Positions 8,443-15,635 of a DNA stretch of 40,108 nucleotides are shown piece by piece. Position 1 is the stretch's first letter, and every line of letters begins with the position of its first letter. The notes under the pieces were generated by a model. It was not told the DNA's origin, did not search any database, and worked only from the letters and a program-made list of their open reading frames with translations. Source of the stretch: Herbinix sp. (GTDB lineage Bacteria; Bacillota; Clostridia; Lachnospirales; Lachnospiraceae); NCBI GenBank assembly GCA_029239235.1, contig JAQZBD010000005.1:1-40108 (forward strand), given 5' to 3'. The translations under genes were made by a program, and so were the position numbers.

Positions 8443-8821
8443 AGCTTCCTCCAATACTTATTATAACTACAACTTTGTTATTCAAGTTATTTGCAAATCT
8501 AAACTATTCTTCAATATTTTATTGTTCGTATTTTTAATCTAGTGTCATGATTTTATAAAGTTATAGCAGGCTCAATTGATAGTTTTTTAATCCTTTCACA
8601 TTGATAAAGCCCTTCCTTATAACAACAAACAATTTATGTATGTTTGGATAAATTGTTTGTAAAATATATTGTAAAGTATTCCGAAATCAAATAACAACCA
8701 ATATCTTGCTTCCAAAGCAAAAATATTGCCTTGCTTTATAATAAATCAATAATTTTATTCTTTCTCAAAAATACAATCTTTCTATATTACAATACAAAGT
8801 TAACTGTGCTTTCGCTCATTG
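8443..8821 (-). promoter_or_regulatory. Leader of the gluconate operon, containing a duplicated regulatory block
   Basis: A 379-nt gene-free stretch. From about 8583 to 8795 it aligns with 18443-18665, the leader of the FdrA operon. Conserved blocks include TCCTTTCACATTG, TTTGGATAAA, TTGTAAAGTATTCCGAAAT and TAACAACCAATATCTTG. On the minus strand a candidate promoter, TTTACA (8675-8670), 17 nt, TTTATC (8652-8647), is conserved at the same spacing in both copies. The part nearest gntK (8443-8582) has no counterpart in the other copy. Confidence 0.7.
8625..8660. promoter_or_regulatory. Perfect inverted repeat, candidate operator
   Basis: Two perfect 13-nt arms, ACAAACAATTTAT (8625-8637) and ATAAATTGTTTGT (8648-8660), with a 10-nt spacer. 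The right arm overlaps the candidate -10 box of the leader. The FdrA leader keeps a weaker 9-nt version (18490-18498 / 18513-18521, one mismatch, 14-nt spacer). No T-run follows, so an operator is more likely than a terminator. Confidence 0.5.
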
Positions 8822-10603
8822 TTACAGAGGTTTTTCTTTCTCAATATCAATGTTATCTTCTGCTAATTTAAATTTATTCACCAAATTTTTCAGCTCCAGC
8901 GCTAAAGCATCCACTTCTATGCACACTTGGTTTATATTTGTCATAGCGGCAAGGACTTCTTCCGTAGTTGCTGATGATTCCTCCGTGCTGGCAGCGTATT
9001 CTTCGGAAACGGCAGATACATTGCTTCCAAAATCTGCTACACCCCTGCGGCTCTGTTCCATATTAAAGGAAATCGTTTCTAGTTCTCCAATATCTCGGTT
9101 AATATCATCCAGAGCGCCTACAATAGCAATATATTTATCCTTTGTTTCATTTACGATATCCGCTTGTAGCTTTACTACGTACTTCACAACTTTACTTTCA
9201 CTGCAGGCAGTATTAATGCCAGATGTAATTTCATTTAATATCTCGTCTATAATCATCGTAGATTTTTTTGACTCCTCAGATAGTTTACTAATCTCATTTG
9301 CTACTACCGCGAATCCTTTTCCTGCTTCGCCGGCACTAGCTGCTTCGATGGAAGCATTCAGAGCCAATAGTTTTGTTTTTTTAGATATATCTGTTATTAT
9401 AGTGCTTGCCTCACCGATTCTACTTGCTTTTGAACTGGTCGCATCAATAATATTAAAGATTGTCAGGAAAGCATCTTCACTCTTTCTTGTTATTTTCTCC
9501 AATTTATTTACAGTCTCCAAACCCAACTCGGTGGCTCCCATAATATTTTGGCTGGCTGCCGATAACCCTTTCACATTTTCGGTGCTATGCGAAATTGCCC
9601 TTCCAAGATCAGTAATTTCTACTACTAATTGCTGAGCATCCTCAGCTTGGTGGAAAGCTCCCTCTGCTATATCACTGATTGTTTTTACTATTTCGTTCAT
9701 TGACCCAGTTACTTCACTTGTATTAACACGAAGTAAATTTGACGCGGTTGACAATTGCTCTGAGGTTTTGATTACCTGCGTAATGATTCCACGGAGTGAT
9801 ACGATCAGTTTGCCGATGGACTTTGACAATACTCCCAGTTCATCCTTACTGTTCATATCATATCCTCCGATTGATAGATTGTTATCTGCCAGCGACTCCA
9901 TATTACCCGTTAATTTCTTTATATTATCTCTTATATATCGGATTATGAAAATCGCAGCTATCATAGTTATTATGATAATAGCTAACATCCCTGACGATAC
10001 TGCAATAATTTCACCTAGCATCTCCTCATTAAGCTTCTCATCTGCCTGAGTGACGTAGGAATCCAGGGTAATTGTCATATGATCAAGAACTGTTCTAATT
10101 TGTTCAGCAAGCTCCTGCTTCTCCTTCCGTAGTTCAACAGAGCCATTACTCGTCATTATTTCATAAGAATCCCATTGGTCGTATAAGGTCATATACTGAT
10201 CCCTGAGTTCCAAAAGGCTTAGCTTAATTTCACTATCTTTAAACTCCAAATAAACTTCTTCCTTATTCTGAAGATTGTTCATTGCTTCATTGACCTGATC
10301 AAACACCAGTTTTTTTTTATCGGTATAATTGCTGCTTACTTGCTTGATTGTATCTCTATCTAACGAATTGCCATTGAGCAATACTTCCATCTCTAACATT
10401 GAGGTTTGATAAAAATCCCGCTTTGCATCATTTAATAAAGATGCATTATGATATATTACATCGTAATAAAGCCCACTTGCTTCCATGTTAGAATCATGAG
10501 CCAAAATGCTAAGCCTGGTTACAGCTCCGATAGACATTAACAATGTCGGCAATAACACCATCCATAATTTAAATGCTACTTTTGTATTTCTTATTAAGTT
10601 CAT
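8822..10603 (-). CDS. Methyl-accepting chemotaxis protein
   Basis: A 593-residue transmembrane chemoreceptor. The first helix is at about residues 11-33 and the second at about 190-222 ([20 protein letters not shown]); between them is an extracytoplasmic helical domain of 4HB_MCP type that should sense the attractant. A HAMP linker follows (about 223-275), then a long methylation and signalling region. The hairpin tip contains [20 protein letters not shown] and [19 protein letters not shown], which contact CheA/CheW. The protein ends ...EKEKPL with no CheR-binding pentapeptide. GGAAG precedes the ATG. It stands alone between the gluconate and glycerate gene sets, so a sugar-acid ligand is only a guess. 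Confidence 0.92.
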   Translation of the reverse strand: MNLIRNTKVAFKLWMVLLPTLLMSIGAVTRLSILAHDSNMEASGLYYDVIYHNASLLNDAKRDFYQTSMLEMEVLLNGNSLDRDTIKQVSSNYTDKKKLVFDQVNEAMNNLQNKEEVYLEFKDSEIKLSLLELRDQYMTLYDQWDSYEIMTSNGSVELRKEKQELAEQIRTVLDHMTITLDSYVTQADEKLNEEMLGEIIAVSSGMLAIIIITMIAAIFIIRYIRDNIKKLTGNMESLADNNLSIGGYDMNSKDELGVLSKSIGKLIVSLRGIITQVIKTSEQLSTASNLLRVNTSEVTGSMNEIVKTISDIAEGAFHQAEDAQQLVVEITDLGRAISHSTENVKGLSAASQNIMGATELGLETVNKLEKITRKSEDAFLTIFNIIDATSSKASRIGEASTIITDISKKTKLLALNASIEAASAGEAGKGFAVVANEISKLSEESKKSTMIIDEILNEITSGINTACSESKVVKYVVKLQADIVNETKDKYIAIVGALDDINRDIGELETISFNMEQSRRGVADFGSNVSAVSEEYAASTEESSATTEEVLAAMTNINQVCIEVDALALELKNLVNKFKLAEDNIDIEKEKPL

Positions 10604-10926
10604 TCGTATCTTCCTTTCACGAAAACTTTATCGTATTTATCTAACAGTTTATTCTATCCGAGCCAAAATAAAATTCTGGAATATTTTCAAAAGGTTTCTA
10701 CAGCTCCATCATGATTATCATCTTGATTTCTTTGTCTACAAGAGCTTCCATTACCAGTGGTCTTAATCCTGAAACCAGTATTAATTATGCAGAATCTAAT
10801 ACTAAAAACTAAAGTCTGCACCGATGTGAAACAACAGGATGATGGAATTAAATCAATTTATTTTATTGATGATAGAATGGGTCTCCTCATAAGGAGACCC
10901 ATTCTATCATTCTTACATTCCCATAA
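10604..10926. other. Intergenic region without a recognisable gene
   Basis: A 323-nt gap between the chemoreceptor gene (transcribed leftward) and the secreted-protein gene. The track's small + strand ORFs here have no plausible ribosome site or recognisable motif. The only clear structure is the long perfect hairpin at 10870-10909. The chemoreceptor promoter must lie here, but I could not assign boxes confidently. Confidence 0.5.
10870..10909. terminator. Perfect 18-bp hairpin, probable terminator of the secreted-protein gene
   Basis: TGATAGAATGGGTCTCCT (10870-10887), loop CATA, then its exact reverse complement (10892-10909). It begins 17 nt beyond the stop codon of the minus-strand gene at 10927. 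The stem is exceptionally long and perfect, but a clear T-run is absent on both strands, so termination is likely rather than certain. Confidence 0.6.
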
Positions 10927-11577
10927 TTACTTAACTGTTACTGTTTTTGTTTTACTTTGAACATTATCCACTTTTAAACTTACAGAAATTTTAGTACCTT
11001 TCTTTAAGGCAGGTACTTTAACTGAATATTTTCCGGAGGATGTGGTTTTATCCGTATATGTCTTACTTCCTACTTTTACATACACAACTGTGTTTTTTAA
11101 GCAGGCGCCACTGATTGTAGTTGTTCCAGCCTTATATGCGGTAATGGTTGGTGTATAGTTCTTTACCTTATCAGAGGACGCTGCAGATGATACTTCCTTT
11201 TTGCCGGCCTGCTTTTCAAAATCTAAAACTGCTTCTTTGAAGAATTTATTGTCTGTATCAACAGCCGAACCATCATTCTTTTCTACCATCTCCTTACAAA
11301 AACCAGCAAATTCATCGTACTGCGCCTTTAATTCAGGCTTTTTATCCACGTAAGCATCTAAGCTTGTACCATTCATAAACATATGCATTGACGCAGATTT
11401 AATCTTTCCATCGGATACAACTGTTTCTAACTGATACTCGAAGTCTCCTGCTGATTTTCCAGTATATGTACCATCCTTATAAGTATAAGACTTCGCTGCT
11501 GCGAATACTGTTGACGTGCTGCTGATAACCATAATTGCAATTAACATTGTTACTATAATCTTCTTGATATTTTTCAT
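10927..11577 (-). CDS. Secreted protein with FMN-binding-like and Big_6-like domains
   Basis: A 216-residue exported protein. The N-terminus is a Sec signal peptide with a basic start, a hydrophobic core and a likely cut after TSTVFAAA (about residue 28). Residues 30-70 (YTYKDGTYTGKSAGDFEYQL then DGKIKSASM) resemble the start of FMN-binding domains, which can carry covalent flavin. Residues 140-216 (TPTITAYKAGTTTISGACL, SSGKYSVKVPALKKGT) match the bacterial Ig-like Big_6 pattern, often involved in adhesion or spacing. GGGAGG precedes the ATG. No anchor or sorting motif is visible. The gene stands alone and its function is unknown. The FMN-binding part looks incomplete, so that label is tentative. 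Confidence 0.7.
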   Translation of the reverse strand: MKNIKKIIVTMLIAIMVISSTSTVFAAAKSYTYKDGTYTGKSAGDFEYQLETVVSDGKIKSASMHMFMNGTSLDAYVDKKPELKAQYDEFAGFCKEMVEKNDGSAVDTDNKFFKEAVLDFEKQAGKKEVSSAASSDKVKNYTPTITAYKAGTTTISGACLKNTVVYVKVGSKTYTDKTTSSGKYSVKVPALKKGTKISVSLKVDNVQSKTKTVTVK

Positions 11578-11905
11578 AATAAAATTCCTCCCATAATTTA
11601 ATTAAATACCCTTAGATTTTCTGGAAATATCCAGAATTTGATACTTTAACAATCTTGCTTTCAAAATGTAATAACCATCTTATCCTACCCCGAACATAAC
11701 TTTGACGGATAACTAGTTACTGCATACTGCATAAAACTTAATTTTTCTTCATTACACCATTCCTCCCACAAAACATTATATTAATTAAAATTTAGCTTCG
11801 CTCATATAATCAGTGCACCACTAAATTGTTAATATCGGTGCTAAACCCCATCTGCATTGAATCTATTATTAAACCAGTTCATAAATTTCACTTCACAAAC
11901 CTGAG
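11578..11905. other. AT-rich intergenic region
   Basis: A 328-nt gap holding the promoter of the secreted-protein gene and the 3' end of the glycerate kinase transcript. The one structure seen is a short inverted repeat, TTCTGGA-AATA-TCCAGAA (11619-11636), about 42 nt upstream of the secreted-protein start. It could be an operator. No coding remnant was recognised. Confidence 0.4.
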
Positions 11906-13042
11906 TTATTTATTGTCGAAACCTCGTATGAGTCGAAGTACATCAATCAGTGTCAATCGATAGTCTTTGGCACTACGGCTTGAAGATTCAGAAAAAGGTA
12001 ATGCCGCACGGTCAATGCTGAACATAGCTGTAATTCCGAGTTCATATGCTGCACTTGCACTGTCGTCAATGCATCCAACAATAGCAACAAGCGGTATATC
12101 ATGAGGTTTTGTTCTATTGGCAATTCCTGAAATAACCTTACCGTTGATACTCTGATTGTCTATTTTTCCTTCACCGGTTATGACAAGGTCTGCACCCTCT
12201 AGATGACTATCAAAATTCAGCATATCAAGAATTGCTTCGATTCCGGATTTTAATTCTGCGCCCAAGAAGGCCAGACATCCTGCACCCATGGCACCAGCCG
12301 CACCGGCTCCCGGAATCTCTGCAACATTAATTTGTAGCTGACTTTGCAGCAGATCTGACAGATGTCTAAGATTATCATCCAGTTGCTGTACCATTACAGC
12401 ATCGGCACCTTTCTGGGGTGCAAAAACATATGCTGCACCCTTAGGTCCATACATAGGGTTATCTACATCACACATAATTGTGATGCGAACATTCTTCAGA
12501 CGTTCAGACATTGCATCATTACATATTCTAGTGATTTGATCCAAGGTACCGCCGGTTGGAATAAACGAATCATTCTTCTGATTATAGAAAATGGTGCCAA
12601 GCGCCGCTGCGCATCCACAACCACCATCATTGGTAGCACTCCCACCGAGCCCAAGCAGTATTTCGGTACAGCCCTGCTCCAGTGCATGGGCAATGAGCTG
12701 ACCAACACCATAGGTTGTGGTCGCAGCGGGATTTTTTCGAGTTCCCACCAACGGAAGTCCGGAAACCGAAGCCATTTCAATGACTGCAGTATTTCCAAAG
12801 CGACCATAGATTGCCTCAATGGTTTCTTCCGGATATGGTCCGACAACAGTAAGTGATACCGACTCTCCCTGTAAGGTCTCCAAAAAGCATTCGACAGTAC
12901 CTTCTCCACCATCGGCGACCGGAAATGTAAGAACCTCACAGTCTGGGAAGATCTCAGGAACCGTTGTCTTGGCAATCCTTGCGATTTCCGAACTGGAAAG
13001 CGTACCCTTAAAAGAATCCGATATAATTATACATTTTTTCAT
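11906..13042 (-). CDS. glxK: Glycerate 2-kinase (GarK/GlxK family)
   Basis: A 378-residue enzyme, the standard length for the GarK/GlxK glycerate kinase family. It converts D-glycerate and ATP to 2-phosphoglycerate. Visible signatures are DSFKGTLSSSEIA near the N-terminus, FPVADGGEGTVECF, LGLGGSATNDGGCGCAAALG and DLVITGEGKIDNQSINGK. A GGAGG lies before the ATG at 13042. With the tartronate-semialdehyde reductase at 18768 it forms the lower glycerate pathway used for glyoxylate or glucarate breakdown. It follows the FdrA operon but is separated from it by a hairpin at 13121-13161, so it may have its own promoter or be partly read through. Family assignment is secure; GlxK versus GarK naming is arbitrary. 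Confidence 0.93.
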   Translation of the reverse strand: MKKCIIISDSFKGTLSSSEIARIAKTTVPEIFPDCEVLTFPVADGGEGTVECFLETLQGESVSLTVVGPYPEETIEAIYGRFGNTAVIEMASVSGLPLVGTRKNPAATTTYGVGQLIAHALEQGCTEILLGLGGSATNDGGCGCAAALGTIFYNQKNDSFIPTGGTLDQITRICNDAMSERLKNVRITIMCDVDNPMYGPKGAAYVFAPQKGADAVMVQQLDDNLRHLSDLLQSQLQINVAEIPGAGAAGAMGAGCLAFLGAELKSGIEAILDMLNFDSHLEGADLVITGEGKIDNQSINGKVISGIANRTKPHDIPLVAIVGCIDDSASAAYELGITAMFSIDRAALPFSESSSRSAKDYRLTLIDVLRLIRGFDNK

Positions 13043-13120
13043 AAAACCTCCATCTCTCGATTAACAATTGCTTTGTAACTATCAATGGTATCAATCTAAA
13101 ATATCATTTATAACAAAATA

Positions 13121-13161
13121 AGAGACAGCCTAAACGGTTGTACTCCACTTAAGCTGTCTCT
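13121..13161 (-). terminator. Terminator after the FdrA-type operon
   Basis: AGAGACAGCCTAA (13121-13133) pairs with TTAAGCTGTCTCT with one G-U, forming a 13-bp stem. On the minus strand it is followed by TATTTTGTTATAAA, a loose U-rich tail. It lies between DUF2877 and glycerate kinase and would separate the two transcripts. Confidence 0.65.
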
Positions 13162-13245
13162 CATGCTTCTAGCTAATAAGCTGCATGAACTCCTTAAACT
13201 GGTGGAAATACCGCCGGATTAGGTAACTCAACATCAGTATTAATA

Positions 13246-14196
13246 TTAAAAAAGTAGTAATTTACTCAGTTCCCTGTAAGCAATCTCCATACCAAACAGC
13301 ATATCCCGACCGGAGCTTTCACCCACCAAAGAAACGGCATAGATATAAGGTCTTAAATCTTCCTCCTTATCGGAAAAAACAGCCTTTACTAACTCTATGA
13401 TTACGTCGGAAAAACGCTCCTCCTGAGAACAGCACAAATACTTTAATGAAACATCGGTGGTTCGGTTGAACAATAATCTGTTAAAAGGGGTAAGGCTCCC
13501 AATATCTATCAGTTCTATCCACGCTTTTAAGTTTTGATTCGTTATACCAGCTGTGCTCTTGGCATAAAGTCTTGCCCCGGTATACACTGCGATTATTCCA
13601 ATCAATGCATCATCACAGGATGGTGTCAACCCGATACCTCGCCCTGTTAATTTCAATAAAATTGATTCCATTTTTGTATAATCTTTTTCCAGCCATGCTT
13701 TCGAAAAGCACTGCAGATCTTCAACCATTCTCATTCGCTGTTCTGAGCTTAAAACTGAGTCCTTATCATTAAAATAAGATTCCGTAAAATGATTTTTCAG
13801 TTCTATTAAATAACTTGTCAAATTAGGCAACCCAACCGAATCATTTGACATATTATTAATTACGATAGTACTTTGCCGAAGGCATTGTATATTTCCTTTC
13901 AGCACCTCAAAAATGGAATCAAAATAAAATTCATAATTTTTGCATAAAACCTTGGAGCCTATTGGCAGAAACATAAGCTGAGCAAAATATTTCTCTGTTA
14001 CGGTTATGCTATCCGGAATTCCTTTTGTACCAGAGGTAATCACTGTAATTAACCTAGTACCGCCTCCCGGCATCCTGAAAAGTATATTAAGTGCAGTACG
14101 AAACTTTGAGTGAATTACACCATATATTTCTGCCGAAGCATTAAAATCCTCCGTTAAGCGAGCTTCCATAATTTGTGACACGAATTTAACCTTCAA
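13246..14196 (-). CDS. DUF2877 protein (AllH/YlbF-like), putative acyltransferase subunit
   Basis: About 311-316 residues of the DUF2877 family. In E. coli the family member YlbF (AllH) works with FdrA (AllF) and YlbE (AllG) as oxamate carbamoyltransferase. The diagnostic motif is GIGLTPSCDDALIGI near residue 195; the family usually has GLTPSGDD, so the Ser-Cys-Asp-Asp here is a variant at a conserved spot. The start is unclear: the track's start at 14196 is a TTG, and a GTG at 14181 has a weak GAAGG 8 nt upstream. It follows the acetate-kinase homologue by 13 nt or so and is last in the operon. The role as a complex subunit is inferred from the family and neighbours. Confidence 0.75.
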   Translation of the reverse strand: MKVKFVSQIMEARLTEDFNASAEIYGVIHSKFRTALNILFRMPGGGTRLITVITSGTKGIPDSITVTEKYFAQLMFLPIGSKVLCKNYEFYFDSIFEVLKGNIQCLRQSTIVINNMSNDSVGLPNLTSYLIELKNHFTESYFNDKDSVLSSEQRMRMVEDLQCFSKAWLEKDYTKMESILLKLTGRGIGLTPSCDDALIGIIAVYTGARLYAKSTAGITNQNLKAWIELIDIGSLTPFNRLLFNRTTDVSLKYLCCSQEERFSDVIIELVKAVFSDKEEDLRPYIYAVSLVGESSGRDMLFGMEIAYRELSKLLLF

Positions 14197-14209
14197 CGCT
14201 TCAATTTTA

Positions 14210-15391
14210 TTATTCAGCGCTCTCTATTAATTTTTTAACTTGTCTGGCAACCATAAGTTCTTCGTTGGTCTCAAGTACCCATACAGATACCTTGCTCACC
14301 TCTGTATTGATTCTTTCCTCGCTGGCCTTAAGGTTTTTATTGCTGTCGATTTGCAGTGATAACCAACCCAACTCATTGCATACCATATCTCGGATTACCG
14401 CACTATGCTGTCCTATTCCACCTGTAAATACGATAGAATCCAGTCCGCCGAGGTATGACGTAAACATTCCGATATAACCTACAATGGAATCCACAAAGGC
14501 TCTCACAGCTAAATCAGCTCTCTGATTCCCCTCTTCTCGTGCTTGAAGAACCTCTCGAAGGTCATTGCTAACTCCACTGATACCTAAGAACCCGCCTTTT
14601 GTTGATAACTGCTTAAACACCTCATCATAATCACCATTGTATCTTTTGATCAAGTCAGGGATGCAAAAGGCATCGAAATCACCGACACGATTATTATGGA
14701 ATAATCCCGATTGAGTTGTTGCTCCCATGCTTTCTGCAATACTGATTCCATCTTTAATCGCACACAGAGAAGAAGAACCTCCCAGGTGAATTGAAACGAT
14801 TCGTTTCGCTGCCGGTTCCAATTCATTAAGCTTCCATGCTATGTAACTGTGACTGGAGCCATGAAAACCATATCTGCGGATTCCGTAGTCAGCGCACCAT
14901 TCGTATGGTACTCCGTATACCGCACGATACTCAGGCATAGTAGCGTGAAATGAAGTTTCAAAATAGGCAACCTGCTTTAAATGAGGATATTTATTCTGCA
15001 AGGAACGCATGGTACTTAGATAAATAGGATTATGTGCCGGTACAAAGGAGGAGAAATCGTCCATAACCTTCATCAAAACATTATCCACGAATTTTGCTCC
15101 GGTTATACTTCCACCATGAACAGCTTTATAGCCTGTTGCATCCACATCTCCTATGGTCTTAATCACATTGTTCTTTATCAATGTATCAACACACAGATCC
15201 ATAGCATCACCATGAATAGCGCAAGTACATTCCCCTTTTACAACGACTCCAGGCAACTTTATACTGTAGGCACCTTTCGGGCTTCCAATACTCTCTACTC
15301 CACCTGATGCCAATACCTTTTCTTCTGTACTAAAATCAAATAACTTAAATTTAAAACTCGTCGAACCCAAATTAAGAACCAGAATTTTCAT
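14210..15391 (-). CDS. Divergent acetate-kinase-family kinase in an FdrA operon
   Basis: About 393 residues with the full acetate kinase (AckA) fold: VLNLGSTSFKFKLFDF at the N-terminus, RYGFHGSSH, GGFLGISGVSNDLR, FTGGIGQHS and the C-terminal TNEELMVAR. Against my memory of the Methanosarcina enzyme, active-site positions differ: GHRVVHGGE reads GYKAVHGGS (Arg91 to Lys, Glu97 to Ser), FDTAFH reads FETSFH (Asp148 to Glu), and SMGMTPLEG-type reads SMGATTQSG (Pro232 to Thr). The phosphate-site His180 and Arg241 equivalents and Glu384 remain. It sits where related operons carry a carbamate kinase. It likely makes ATP from an acyl or carbamoyl phosphate released by the FdrA complex. The ATG at 15391 is preferred over 15412 because AAAGGGG precedes it. 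Confidence 0.8.
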   Translation of the reverse strand: MKILVLNLGSTSFKFKLFDFSTEEKVLASGGVESIGSPKGAYSIKLPGVVVKGECTCAIHGDAMDLCVDTLIKNNVIKTIGDVDATGYKAVHGGSITGAKFVDNVLMKVMDDFSSFVPAHNPIYLSTMRSLQNKYPHLKQVAYFETSFHATMPEYRAVYGVPYEWCADYGIRRYGFHGSSHSYIAWKLNELEPAAKRIVSIHLGGSSSLCAIKDGISIAESMGATTQSGLFHNNRVGDFDAFCIPDLIKRYNGDYDEVFKQLSTKGGFLGISGVSNDLREVLQAREEGNQRADLAVRAFVDSIVGYIGMFTSYLGGLDSIVFTGGIGQHSAVIRDMVCNELGWLSLQIDSNKNLKASEERINTEVSKVSVWVLETNEELMVARQVKKLIESAE

Positions 15392-15453
15392 ACAATATAA
15401 TACCCCTTTCATTTTTATATCTTCTATTGATATGTTTTCTGCTTATATGCCTC

Positions 15454-15633
15454 TTATATACCACCTAAAGCCTCTAATATTGCAATCATTTCCTTGTCTC
15501 CACCGGCCAGAGGCTTCCAGTCCACTTGAATAACCTCTGCTCCCTGCTTTCTTACTGCATCACCGAACATTTTGGGGCCAATATTAACAACTACTAATTC
15601 ACTTTTAAAAAGCTCATCTATTTTATTTTGCAT
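15454..15633 (-). CDS. 59-residue FdrA-type small protein
   Basis: Too short for the ORF track. The ATG at 15633 follows a strong GAGGAGGG 7-8 nt upstream and starts 2 nt after the FdrA stop, so translation is coupled. The peptide contains ELVVVNIGPKMFGDAVRKQG and VIQVDWKPLAGGDKEM. Small proteins with this VDWKPxAGG pattern are annotated in databases as FdrA domain proteins, as far as I recall. The same motif recurs near the N-terminus of the DUF1116 protein here (TWVDVKPAGE). It has no signal peptide or membrane segment. It is probably a small subunit of the FdrA complex. Its 62-nt distance to the kinase start leaves room for a separate ribosome site. Confidence 0.8.
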   Translation of the reverse strand: MQNKIDELFKSELVVVNIGPKMFGDAVRKQGAEVIQVDWKPLAGGDKEMIAILEALGGI

Positions 15634-15635
15634 AC

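Noticed and set aside
8698-8728. Possible terminator hairpin just below the chemoreceptor gene
   Set aside because: The stem (CAATAT..TTGCTT / AAGCA..ATATTG) has bulges, and the same sequence is only partly paired in the second leader copy. I could not call it a terminator.
10757-10960. 67-residue + strand ORF downstream of the chemoreceptor region
   Set aside because: It runs through the hairpin and into the antisense of the secreted-protein gene, lacks a ribosome site, and shows no recognisable motif.
13162-13245. Short open frame (MLSYLIRRYFHQ...) after the DUF2877 stop
   Set aside because: Only 21 codons, no ribosome site and no known motif. It is treated as 3' untranslated sequence before the terminator.
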